Shown here: one piece after another, positions 13,908 to 21,172 of the stretch | Position numbering within the stretch: the first letter of the stretch is position 1 | Layout: every line of letters begins with the position of its first letter | Source: an uncultured Gammaproteobacteria bacterium | GTDB lineage: Bacteria > Pseudomonadota > Gammaproteobacteria > Steroidobacterales > GCA-2729495 | DNA length: 23,409 bases | Direction of reading: 5' to 3' | NCBI GenBank assembly: GCA_937958785.1 | Contig: CALGMY010000224.1 | Span: 1 to 23,409, forward strand | Position numbers and translations under genes: made by a program | Notes under the pieces: model-generated | Database searches by the model: none | Told to the model about the DNA's origin: nothing | The model's input: only the letters and a program-made list of their open reading frames with translations

Positions 13908-15082
13908 CCTCCCTCGGCACGCCCCTCTCCCCCAACGCCACCCGCCTCCTCCTCCTCGGCTCCGGCGAACTCGGCAAGGAAGTGGCGATCGAGGCCCAGC
14001 GGCTCGGGGTCGAGGTGATCGCGGTAGACCGCTACGCCAACGCGCCGGCCATGCAGGTGGCGCACCGCTCACACGTGATCAGCATGCTCGACGCCCCGGC
14101 GCTGCGCGCCGTGATCGAGCGGGAGAAGCCCCGGTACATCGTCCCGGAGATCGAGGCCATTGCCACCACCGAGTTGCTGGCGCTGGAGGCCGAGGGCTAC
14201 ACCGTGATCCCGACGGCCCGCGCCGCCCGGCTCACCATGGACCGGGAAGGCATCCGGCGCCTCGCCGCCGAGACGCTGGGCCTCGCGAGCTCGCCCTACC
14301 GCTTCGCGGACACCCTGGAGGAGTACCGGGCCGCGGTGGCGGCCATCGGCATGCCCTGCGTGGTGAAGCCGGTGATGTCCAGCTCGGGCAAGGGCCAGAG
14401 CACGGTGCGCTCGGCCGCCGACGTGCAGAAGGCCTGGGACTACGCCCAGGGCGGCGGGCGCGCGGGCGCCGGCCGGGTGATCGTCGAGGGCTTCATCGAC
14501 TTCGACTACGAGATCACGCTGCTCACGGTGCGCCACGCGGGCGGCACCCGCTTCTGCGCGCCCATCGGCCACCTGCAGGTGGACGGCGACTACCGGGAAT
14601 CCTGGCAGCCCCACCCGATGACCCCGTCGGCCCTGGCCGAGAGCCAGCGGATCGCCGCGGCGGTCACCGGCGAGCTGGGCGGCCGCGGGCTCTTCGGCGT
14701 GGAGCTCTTCATCAAGGGCGACCGGGTGTGGTTCAGCGAAGTGTCGCCCCGCCCCCACGACACGGGCCTCGTGACGCTCATCTCCCAGGACCTCTCGGAG
14801 TTTGCCCTGCACGTGCGGGCGATCCTCGGCCTGCCGATCCCGAACATCGCCCAGCACGGCCCGTCGGCCTCCTGCGCGCTGGTCCCGGCCGGCGACACCG
14901 ACAACCTCACCTTCCACGGCCTGGACGCCGCGCTCGCCGAGCCCGACACCGGGCTGCGCCTCTTCGGCAAGCCGGAGATCCGCGGCAAGCGGCGCATGGG
15001 CGTGACCCTCGCCCGGGCAGCCACCATCGACGAGGCCCGGGCAAAGGCCCGCCGCGCCACCGCCGCCATCAGCACGACGTAG
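13904..15082 (+). CDS. purT: Formate-dependent phosphoribosylglycinamide formyltransferase (GAR transformylase 2)
   Basis: This encodes 392 residues, the same length as E. coli PurT. It catalyses ATP- and formate-dependent formylation of 5'-phosphoribosylglycinamide, the folate-independent version of step three of purine synthesis, in the cytoplasm. An N-terminal Rossmann-like part carries LLLLGSGELGKEVAIE and PEIEAIATTEL (GAR contacts). The ATP-grasp domain shows PCVVKPVMSSSGKGQS (the ATP-binding loop), IVEGFIDFDYEIT and FGVELFIKGD, then WFSEVSPRPHDTGLVTL, which holds the metal-binding and signature residues. The C-terminal FGKPEIRGKRRMGV is also standard for PurT. The start overlaps the hydrolase stop (ATGA). 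The TAG stop lies inside a REP-like palindrome. All motifs are intact. Confidence 0.97.
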   Translation: MTSLGTPLSPNATRLLLLGSGELGKEVAIEAQRLGVEVIAVDRYANAPAMQVAHRSHVISMLDAPALRAVIEREKPRYIVPEIEAIATTELLALEAEGYTVIPTARAARLTMDREGIRRLAAETLGLASSPYRFADTLEEYRAAVAAIGMPCVVKPVMSSSGKGQSTVRSAADVQKAWDYAQGGGRAGAGRVIVEGFIDFDYEITLLTVRHAGGTRFCAPIGHLQVDGDYRESWQPHPMTPSALAESQRIAAAVTGELGGRGLFGVELFIKGDRVWFSEVSPRPHDTGLVTLISQDLSEFALHVRAILGLPIPNIAQHGPSASCALVPAGDTDNLTFHGLDAALAEPDTGLRLFGKPEIRGKRRMGVTLARAATIDEARAKARRATAAISTT

Positions 15083-15101
15083 GAGCGCCTTCAGGCGCGA
15101 C
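15079..15101 (+). repeat. REP-like palindrome overlapping the purT stop codon
   Basis: The element starts GTAGGAGC, continues with GCGCCT-TC-AGGCGC (stem 15085-15090 and 15093-15098) and ends GCGAC. This is the layout of REP sequences in Pseudomonas and Xanthomonadales, where a GTAGGAGC head precedes a GC-rich palindrome. The purT TAG (15080-15082) is part of the head. Only one copy is in the window. Identification rests on remembered family layout, and a genome-wide count would settle it. Confidence 0.6.
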
Positions 15102-15118
15102 TCCGGTCCCGCACCCAC

Positions 15119-15156
15119 GTGCTGCATCAGCACCTGGCGCGGCGTCACGCCGCAGG
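15119..15156 (+). repeat. Two further short hairpins after the REP-like element
   Basis: GTGCTG-CAT-CAGCAC (15119-15133) is a perfect 6-bp inverted repeat. It is followed by GCGGCG-TCA-CGCCGC (15139-15153), flanked by CCTG and CAGG. With the REP-like element they fill most of the 107-base gap between purT and the MFS gene. They may be the second half of a REP pair or an mRNA 3'-end structure. No T-tract follows, so neither is a standard terminator. Confidence 0.5.
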
Positions 15157-15189
15157 CGCCACGACGATCCTTGGTTCAGACTCGCCCCG

Positions 15190-16524
15190 ATGATCGCCGC
15201 CGCGCCGACCGCCAACGCCGCCGGTAACCACCTGGGCCCCTTCCCGCTCGGCGAGAGGGTGACCGCGCGCAATGCCGCCATCCTGCTGCTGGCGAGCTTC
15301 AGCACCATCGGCCTCGTCACCTTCCTCAGCTTCTCGAACCCCTACCTGTTCCAGCTCCTGGGAGTCCCCGAGGAACGCCAGGGCGCGCTGGCCGGCCTGC
15401 TGGTTTCCCTGCAGGAGGGGATCCAGATCCTCATCGGCGGCTTCCTCGGCGCCTGGTCCGACCGGGTCGGGCGCCGCCCGGTGTTCGTGGCGGGGATGCT
15501 GCTGCTCGCCCTGGGCTTCGTGATCTACCCGCTCGCTCCATCGGAGGGCTGGCTGATCGTGTTCCGCGGCTTCTATGCCGTTGGCAGCACGGCTGCGACC
15601 GTGATGCTCTCGACATGCATCGCCGAGTACATCGCGGAGCGGTCCCGGGGACGCTGGATGGGGGTGGTGGGTGTCTGCAACGCGCTCGGTGTCGTGACCA
15701 TGGCCACCAGCCTCTCCCGCCTGCCGCTGGCGCTCACGGAAGGCGGCATGAGCGAGCGCGCGGCGCTTCTGGCCAGCTTCTGGATCTTCGGCGCTGCGGT
15801 GCTGGGCCTCGCTGCCCTCATGCAGTGGGGCCTGCAGGCGCCAGGCCCTGCCCGGCCGGCACGCCGGTCTCTGCTCGCGGAAACGCTCGAGGGCCTGGCC
15901 ATTGCCCGTCACAACCGCAGCATCGCGGTGAGCTACCTCACGGCCTTCGCCTCCCGGGGCGACCTCGTGATCATGACCACCTTCATCTCGCTCTGGGTGG
16001 TTCAGGCGGGCGTGGCGGCGGGGCTCACGCCGAGCGCCGCGACTGCCCGCGCCGGCATGGTGTTCGGCATCGCCCAGGGCGTCGCCCTGCTCTGGTCACT
16101 GGTCATGGGCATCCTGCTCGACAAGCTGCCCCGGCTCACGGCGATGCGGATCGGCTTCGGCCTGTCGGTCGCCGGCTATGCGACCCTCGGCCTGGTGGAC
16201 GACCCGCTCGGGGCCGGCATGATCCCGGCCGCGATGGCCGCCGGCATTGGCGAGGCTAGCGCCATCGTCTGCTCGGGCGTGCTCATCGGCCAGGAGGCGC
16301 CCCGCGACAAGCGCGGCGTCGTGATCGGCGTCTTCGGCCTCGCGGGTTCGGTGGGGATGATCTGCCTCACCTCGCTCGGCGGGCTGCTCTTCGACCGCTT
16401 CGCGGGCGGGGCCCCGTTCCTGATGATGGCAGTGGTGAACGGGCTGGCGTTCGGGGCGCTGCTCACGCTGGGAGCACGTTCGCATTCAGCCGGAACAGGT
16501 TCCCCGGGTCGTAGCGCTTCTTGA
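15190..16524 (+). CDS. Major facilitator superfamily transporter
   Basis: This encodes 444 residues with about 12 hydrophobic segments, in the inner membrane. MFS motif A is visible between helices 2 and 3 as GAWSDRVGRRPVF (residues 87-99). The second half has a weaker counterpart around MGILLDKLPRLTAMR. Drug/proton antiporters and various solute permeases share these features, so the substrate cannot be assigned. The ATG at 15190 is chosen because the first transmembrane helix follows 27 residues later; there is no clear ribosome-binding site, and an upstream extension would run through the REP-like element and purT in another frame. The last 62 bases overlap the 3' end of the convergent FAD oxidoreductase gene, and the tail after the last helix is Ser/Gly-rich and shaped by that overlap. 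Confidence 0.92.
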   Translation: MIAAAPTANAAGNHLGPFPLGERVTARNAAILLLASFSTIGLVTFLSFSNPYLFQLLGVPEERQGALAGLLVSLQEGIQILIGGFLGAWSDRVGRRPVFVAGMLLLALGFVIYPLAPSEGWLIVFRGFYAVGSTAATVMLSTCIAEYIAERSRGRWMGVVGVCNALGVVTMATSLSRLPLALTEGGMSERAALLASFWIFGAAVLGLAALMQWGLQAPGPARPARRSLLAETLEGLAIARHNRSIAVSYLTAFASRGDLVIMTTFISLWVVQAGVAAGLTPSAATARAGMVFGIAQGVALLWSLVMGILLDKLPRLTAMRIGFGLSVAGYATLGLVDDPLGAGMIPAAMAAGIGEASAIVCSGVLIGQEAPRDKRGVVIGVFGLAGSVGMICLTSLGGLLFDRFAGGAPFLMMAVVNGLAFGALLTLGARSHSAGTGSPGRSAS

Positions 16525-17944
16525 GCCGGGCCAGCCGCGGGTAGTTGGCGCCGAAGTTGGCCCGCACCTTCTCCTGGCTGTCACCGATCGTCGTGTTGAA
16601 GTAGTAGCCGCGCGTATAGCCCTCGAGGCCGTTCCAGTAGTCCTTGATCCAGGCCGAGTGCACGGGTGACTGGGCGGGATCCTCCCAGCTGCCGAGTACC
16701 ACCAGGTCAAAGCGCGCATCCCGGTGGTTGAACGCCGTGGCGTCGGGCCGCACGCGACTGATCGCGCCGCCCAGCTGCTGCAGCAGCAGTACCGTGGCGC
16801 GGCCGGGGGCGGGCTCGAAGCCGGCGAGCAGGGCATCGAACAGCCGCGGGTCCGGCGTCGCGACGAAGCCGCTCTTCACGTAGTAGTTGCGGCCGGGGGC
16901 GTTGCCCTCGTCACCGCCGGACTGGAGCGCCAGGTAGGGCATCGCCTTCACCTGGTCCACCAGCGGCTTACCGAACGCCCGCAGCGGTGCGATGAGCTTC
17001 TCGCCCCGCGCCGGGTCACCCGAGTAGCAGACCTCGAGGATCACCGCCGGCTTGCCGCCCGGCGGGGCGACGATCGCGCAGTCCAGGTTCAGCTCGTCGG
17101 GAAGGTTGGTGGTGAACGCCACGAAGAAATCCAGCACGTCCCGGGCCTGGGCCCAGGGGTAGATGAGCGGCCCGCCGAGCACGGTGGGGTTCACGGGGTG
17201 CAGCCGGTACTCGAAGCTGGTGGCGACGCCGAAGTTGCCGCCACCACCCCGCAGGCCCCAGAAGAGGTCCGGGTTCTCGTCGTCGCTGGCGCGGAGCACC
17301 TGGCCGTCGGCGGTGACAAGGTCGACTGACGCCAGGTTGTCGCAGGTGAGGCCGAAGCGGCGGCCCAGGCGGCCGAAACCCCCGCCGAGGGTGAGCCCCG
17401 CCGCGCCCGTATGGGACACCGTGCCCGCCGTGGTGGCGAGGCCGAAGAACTGCGCTTCCCGGTCGAGTTCGCCGAGCAGGCTGCCGCCCGGCACCCGGGC
17501 CCGCCGGGCCTTCGGGTCCACCCGCACGCCGCGCAGGTCGGCGAGATCGATCATGAGCCCGCCGTCGCACACGGACTGGCCTGAGGTGCTGTGCCCTCCG
17601 CCACGCACGGCCACGAGCAGGTCATTGGCCCGGGCGAACTGCACCGAACGGGCCACGTCGGCCGCGCCCGTGCAGCGGGCGATCAGCGCGGGGCGCCGGT
17701 CGATCATGCCGTTCCAGACCCGGCGCGCACGGTCGTAGCCGTCCTCGCCCGGCAGCAGCACCGGCCCCCGGAGGCTGGCGCGGAAGTCGCGGATCATGGC
17801 CGGCGTGAGAACGGTTGCGCCGCCACCCAGGCGGGTGGCGGGAATGTCGCCCGCGACCGGGGCGGCCGCGGCGGCCAGGGCGCGGGCCAGCGGCGCCGAG
17901 GCGGCGGCCGCGAGCACGGAACCGATGAAGTGACGGCGTTGCAT
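16463..17944 (-). CDS. Tat-exported FAD-linked oxidoreductase (PCMH/BBE family)
   Basis: This encodes 493 residues from ATG 17944, which GGGGAG precedes. The N-terminus MQRRHFIGSV followed by an Ala-rich hydrophobic stretch is a twin-arginine (Tat)-type signal, fitting export of a folded flavoprotein. The FAD-binding PCMH domain covers about 85-260. VRGGGHSTSGQSV holds His118, the usual site of the 8-alpha-histidyl FAD link, and GLTLGGGFGRLGRRFGLTCD (183-202) is the second flavin-binding stretch. The C-terminal berberine-bridge-enzyme motif is YDPGNLFRLNANVLP. I see no Cys at the position used for a second covalent link, so attachment is probably through His only. Family members oxidise sugars, alkaloids and alcohols. 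Its neighbours, an esterase and an anchored diheme cytochrome c, suggest electrons pass to the cytochrome rather than to oxygen; that is inference. Confidence 0.92.
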   Translation of the reverse strand: MQRRHFIGSVLAAAASAPLARALAAAAAPVAGDIPATRLGGGATVLTPAMIRDFRASLRGPVLLPGEDGYDRARRVWNGMIDRRPALIARCTGAADVARSVQFARANDLLVAVRGGGHSTSGQSVCDGGLMIDLADLRGVRVDPKARRARVPGGSLLGELDREAQFFGLATTAGTVSHTGAAGLTLGGGFGRLGRRFGLTCDNLASVDLVTADGQVLRASDDENPDLFWGLRGGGGNFGVATSFEYRLHPVNPTVLGGPLIYPWAQARDVLDFFVAFTTNLPDELNLDCAIVAPPGGKPAVILEVCYSGDPARGEKLIAPLRAFGKPLVDQVKAMPYLALQSGGDEGNAPGRNYYVKSGFVATPDPRLFDALLAGFEPAPGRATVLLLQQLGGAISRVRPDATAFNHRDARFDLVVLGSWEDPAQSPVHSAWIKDYWNGLEGYTRGYYFNTTIGDSQEKVRANFGANYPRLARLKKRYDPGNLFRLNANVLPA

Positions 17945-18008
17945 GGTGCTCCCCCGCGGTGCTGGTGCCGCGAACACTAGCACGCCAGCGCCACAGGGGC
18001 GCGCGCCC

Positions 18009-18923
18009 TCAGGAGGCCGGCTTCGGGTGCGCCTTGAAGAAGGCCCACATGGTCTCGGTGGCGTCGAGCACGGTACCGGGCTCCGGCCCGAAGCGGCGGC
18101 CCGAACGCCCACCGGGCCAGGCGTGGGCGCCGTCCCGGAGCTGGTAGAGCTCCACGGCGCGGCCCGGCGGGCAACGCCAGCGCCAGCGGATGACCGGGCC
18201 CTGGTCGTCGACCTGCGGGGTGGCATCGCAGCCGTTGACCCGCGCCCAGTACTCGCCCTGGGCCTCGTTGGGCCGGGCGGGCGTGCCGTCCCAGGCGCGT
18301 CGGCCAGGGCCCTGGCCGAGCCCCCCGTCCGGAGGTACGTTGGTGTCCTCGAGGCCGTTGAAGATGATGGCGGACACCGGACTCGCTGCCGGGGGCTCGT
18401 CGCCGAAGACCGCGCCGACCACGGGGCCGATGGCCGCGATGCGCTGGCTGCGCTCGCGGGCCAAACGGTGCGCGGCCATGGCGCCGTTGGACATGCCGGT
18501 GAGGTAGATGCGGGCCGGGTCCACGGGGAACTCACGGGCCACCGCATCGAGTACGGCGTCCAGGTAGGCGGCGTCGTCGACCTTCGTGGTCATGGCATGA
18601 CCGCAGCAGTGGGTCGCGTTCCAGGTGAGCAGGCGATCCTTCCGGCGGCCGGTGCCATTGCCGTAGACGACAATGAGCCCCTCCCGCTCCACGAGGCCCG
18701 TCCAGCCGCTCATCCTCTCGGCGTTGGCCGCATTGCCGCCGCCACCGTGGAGCATCACGACCACGGGCAGCGGCGGTGAACCGGGGACCGTGCCGCGAGG
18801 TGCGCGGACGACGTAGCTGCGCGTCCGGTCACCGACTTGAACGGTGCGCTCGCCGTCCGGGGCAACCGCCGCCAGCAAGCGCGGCAGGAGGAGCAACAGG
18901 ATTCCGGCGACGGCGAGGCGCAG
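18009..18923 (-). CDS. Secreted LpqC-like esterase (PHB-depolymerase family), non-ATG start
   Basis: About 304 residues from a proposed CTG at 18923. No ATG or GTG exists upstream in this frame before unrelated out-of-frame sequence, nor before the conserved domain. CTG 18923 has GGAG eight bases upstream and begins two bases after the cytochrome stop. A TTG at 18896 is the alternative, giving 295 residues. A signal peptide follows (to about residue 21). The domain shows VVMLHGGGG (55-63), the nucleophile elbow GMSNGAM (Ser145), FNGLEDTNVPPDGG (Asp193) and DGAHAWPGG (His267). Paired cysteines (THCCGH) are typical of this exported esterase group. It shares family membership but little direct similarity with the esterase at 8884-9897. 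It lies mid-operon, 64 bases before the FAD oxidoreductase. Substrate unknown: polyester, feruloyl and acetyl esters are known for relatives. Confidence 0.87.
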   Translation of the reverse strand: MRLAVAGILLLLLPRLLAAVAPDGERTVQVGDRTRSYVVRAPRGTVPGSPPLPVVVMLHGGGGNAANAERMSGWTGLVEREGLIVVYGNGTGRRKDRLLTWNATHCCGHAMTTKVDDAAYLDAVLDAVAREFPVDPARIYLTGMSNGAMAAHRLARERSQRIAAIGPVVGAVFGDEPPAASPVSAIIFNGLEDTNVPPDGGLGQGPGRRAWDGTPARPNEAQGEYWARVNGCDATPQVDDQGPVIRWRWRCPPGRAVELYQLRDGAHAWPGGRSGRRFGPEPGTVLDATETMWAFFKAHPKPAS

Positions 18924-18925
18924 GA

Positions 18926-19924
18926 TCAGGTCTCCGCGGTCTCCAGCAGCACCGTCGGCCGGGGCGGCAGGGTCCGGAGGTAGTCCCAGATCGCGCCCAG
19001 GTCCTCGTCGCTCATGCCGGAGAATTCCACCCAGTTCATCTCGGAGTTCTCCTCCTCCTTCACCGGGAAGGGTTCGGTGGCGAGGCGGAAGCGCTGGATG
19101 AACATTTCCCTCGTCCACTCGCCGAGCCCGTCCGGGTGGGGGGTCAGGTTCTTCGAGTAGTGGATCTCGGTACCCATGAAGAACGGCAGGCCGCCGGCCA
19201 TGAAGCGCTCCGCCACCGGCTCGAGCCGGCCCTTCACCCGCGCCGTGTGGCAAAACTCGCAGCGGGCGATCTTCGTGAGGTACTGGCCGTAGGCGACCGT
19301 GTCGCTCCTGGGGATGGCCGCAACCGGCCCGTCCAGGGGCCGCGGGAAGAAGCTGAAGACGATGCCGAGGGGAAAATCGAGCTCCCGCTCCGGCCGGAAG
19401 GACTTCACCGGCGGTTGCGCGCGGAGATAGGCGATCACCGCCGACACGTCCTCGTCGGACATCCCGGTGTACATGAACCAGGGCATGATCGGGAACAGCG
19501 CCTCGCCGTCCCGGCTGACGCCTTCCCGGATCGCGCGGGCGATCTCGCCGTCGGTCCAGCCGCCGATGCCGGTTTCCACGTCCGGCGTGATATTCCGGAT
19601 GCACAGGCGTCCGGGGAACCCCTGGTCCGCGCCGCCGAGGTTGATGCCCACCGGCTTGGTGTCCTTGTCCATGCAGGGACGGCCGGCGCCGAGGGGCGGG
19701 ACGGCGGGCCCGCTGTAACGGGTCCAGTCCCGCTCCGAGTGGCAGTCGAAGCAGAGCAGGACCTCGTTCACCAGGTACTCGCCCCGGGCGACGAGCTCGG
19801 GCGTGTACGCGACGTTCAGCTCCGGGGTCGGGCGGTACCGGGGCAGGAAGAAATTCACATAGATCATGCCGCCGGCGATGACCAGCAGCAGTGCGGCAGA
19901 AACGGCGATGAAGAGTCGGCGCAT
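18926..19924 (-). CDS. Membrane-anchored diheme cytochrome c with internal duplication
   Basis: This encodes 332 residues. An N-terminal helix (3-25) anchors it in the membrane with the haem domains in the periplasm. Two haem-binding sites are visible: CFDCH (58-62) and CEFCH (222-226). Each half ends in a similar block, containing GMSDEDVSAVIAYLRAQPP (154-172) and GMSDEDLGAIWDYLRTLPP (303-321), whose Met is the likely axial ligand. The protein is therefore a tandem duplication of one cytochrome domain. It should carry electrons between a periplasmic dehydrogenase and the respiratory chain. ATG 19924 is chosen because the anchor follows at once; upstream in-frame sequence has no signal-like features. 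It is first in an operon with the secreted esterase and Tat-exported FAD enzyme, the obvious electron-donor candidate. The PQQ dehydrogenase elsewhere in the window is another possibility. Confidence 0.92.
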   Translation of the reverse strand: MRRLFIAVSAALLLVIAGGMIYVNFFLPRYRPTPELNVAYTPELVARGEYLVNEVLLCFDCHSERDWTRYSGPAVPPLGAGRPCMDKDTKPVGINLGGADQGFPGRLCIRNITPDVETGIGGWTDGEIARAIREGVSRDGEALFPIMPWFMYTGMSDEDVSAVIAYLRAQPPVKSFRPERELDFPLGIVFSFFPRPLDGPVAAIPRSDTVAYGQYLTKIARCEFCHTARVKGRLEPVAERFMAGGLPFFMGTEIHYSKNLTPHPDGLGEWTREMFIQRFRLATEPFPVKEEENSEMNWVEFSGMSDEDLGAIWDYLRTLPPRPTVLLETAET

Positions 19925-20036
19925 GGCGACGGCAATGGTACCCCGCGAATGCAGGGACCGCCGGGCCGGGGCCCGGCTCACCGCGGCGCGGACAGGCGAC
20001 GGGCTGCTGAACTGAGGGTGTCGGGGATGACCCCGG

Positions 20037-20065
20037 AAAAAGAGAACCCCGCCGAGGCGGGGTTC
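20037..20065 (-). terminator. Rho-independent terminator of the calcium-loop/dockerin-like gene
   Basis: On the minus strand GAACCCCGCC (20065-20056) pairs perfectly with GGCGGGGTTC (20053-20044), followed at once by TCTTTTT (20043-20037). It lies 25 bases past the stop of the gene at 20091-21017, and separates that gene from the downstream cytochrome operon. Confidence 0.92.
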
Positions 20066-20090
20066 CCTGTAGCCGTCGCTGCGCCGGCAA

Positions 20091-21017
20091 TTACGGCAAA
20101 GCCCCGGGTCCCGGGGGCGAGCCGAGCAGGCCGCGGAACAGTGTGGTGTCCTGGGCATTCACCGACCCGTTGCAGTTGATATCGGCCTTGTTGTAGGTCG
20201 GCGCCACGCTCGGCTGGCCCAGCTGCTGCCGGTAGAGGGTCGTGTCCTGGGCGTTGGTGGCGTTGTTGTTGTTCATGTCGCCATCGCAACGGTTGCCGAA
20301 GCCGTCGGCGTCGGAGTCGCACTGGTTCGCGTTGGACCGCAGCCGGCAATTGTCGGCAAAGTCCGGCACGCCATCCGCATCGGTGTCCGCATTCGTGGTG
20401 AGGGTCCAGATGACGCCCTGGTTGTAGGCGCCAGCCGGCAAGGTGGTGCATTGGCCGGTGCAGGACCGGTTGGTGAGGACCAGCTGGTTGCCCACGAAGC
20501 TCTCGGTATTCATCCCGTCGAAGGTGAAACCGACCGTCTGCTGGGGGCCGATGTTGACGTCGTCCCCGCCGATGGTCTTGGACGCGGCCGTACCGGGGCC
20601 CCAGGTGACGGTGGACTGGTTGATGAAGTTCGCACCGAAGGTGTAGTTGCCGCAGATGCTGGAGCCCACGCTGCTGCCGAAGTTGCCCTCGATGCACTGG
20701 TAGGACGTCGCCGTGGCAGCGCCGGCATTGCCGATGACCAGGCCCGTGACCGTTGTCCGGTAGACGGTGGAGGTCGGCGAGGTGGTGACGCGGTTGTTGA
20801 AGGTGCCGCCGGTCTGGGTGAGCACGTTGGTCACGTCGTCGTAACTGAAGGTGGCCGTGGACGAGGTGATGTTGCCCGGCGTGCCCCCCGTGCCATTGTT
20901 GCTGTAGGTGCTGACCTGCGTCAGCGTGGCGAAGTAGACCGTTGCGGACGCGTCATCCGCCACCAGGCCCCCGCCCGCGGCGGCAACCGCGGTTGCCAGT
21001 AATGCCTTGTTCTTCAT
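20091..21017 (-). CDS. Secreted protein with thrombospondin-3-like calcium loops and a dockerin-like C-terminus
   Basis: This encodes 308 residues. Signal peptide 1-25 (cleavage after ASA). Residues 26-205 are a Thr/Ser/Asn/Gly-rich beta-type region I do not recognise. Residues 211-246 contain two calcium loops (DTDADGVPDFADNC and DSDADGFGNRCDGD) of thrombospondin type 3 kind. Residues 247-300 hold two dockerin-type loops, DMNNNNATNAQD (247-258) and DINCNGSVNAQD (279-290), each followed by TTLYRQQLG or TTLFRGLLG. This duplicated EF-hand-like arrangement is that of type I dockerins. The tail is SPPGPGALP. Dockerins bind cohesins in cellulosomes; no cohesin is nearby, and many non-cellulosomal bacteria have such domains of unknown partner. 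Codon-level Asn and Thr use is higher than in its neighbours. It has its own terminator and an AT-rich upstream island (21040-21058), so it is a single-gene unit. Confidence 0.88.
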   Translation of the reverse strand: MKNKALLATAVAAAGGGLVADDASATVYFATLTQVSTYSNNGTGGTPGNITSSTATFSYDDVTNVLTQTGGTFNNRVTTSPTSTVYRTTVTGLVIGNAGAATATSYQCIEGNFGSSVGSSICGNYTFGANFINQSTVTWGPGTAASKTIGGDDVNIGPQQTVGFTFDGMNTESFVGNQLVLTNRSCTGQCTTLPAGAYNQGVIWTLTTNADTDADGVPDFADNCRLRSNANQCDSDADGFGNRCDGDMNNNNATNAQDTTLYRQQLGQPSVAPTYNKADINCNGSVNAQDTTLFRGLLGSPPGPGALP

Positions 21018-21172
21018 GACAGGTAGATCCCCCGGAAAGATGTTTGATTATGTTATGTCGCCCCGCCCTGGCCGTTGGCAGTCCTTGCAGCCGGCTGCGG
21101 GACGGCAGTCGCAGGGACCTTGCCAACCGGCCCGGGGCTTGTCAATCGCGGCTGCAGTCGCTCCTGCCGGAG

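Noticed and set aside
11633..15082. Plus-strand open frame of about 1149 codons covering two UbiD-gene regions and purT
   Set aside because: Only the last 392 codons (13904-15082) are a real gene (purT). The rest is antisense to the second UbiD gene and out of frame with the hydrolase, with Arg/Ala/Pro/His-rich nonsense typical of GC-rich shadow frames.
18924..20090. Possible fusion of the secreted esterase with upstream sequence in the same open frame
   Set aside because: The upstream part is a shifted frame of the cytochrome c gene, which has two intact CxxCH motifs in its own frame. The esterase signal peptide begins right after the cytochrome stop.
21018..21172. Small gene between the dockerin-like and ABC genes
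   Set aside because: Short plus-strand frames here run into antisense of the ABC gene. The spacer shows only an AT-rich patch (21040-21058) usable as a promoter, with no well-spaced -35.
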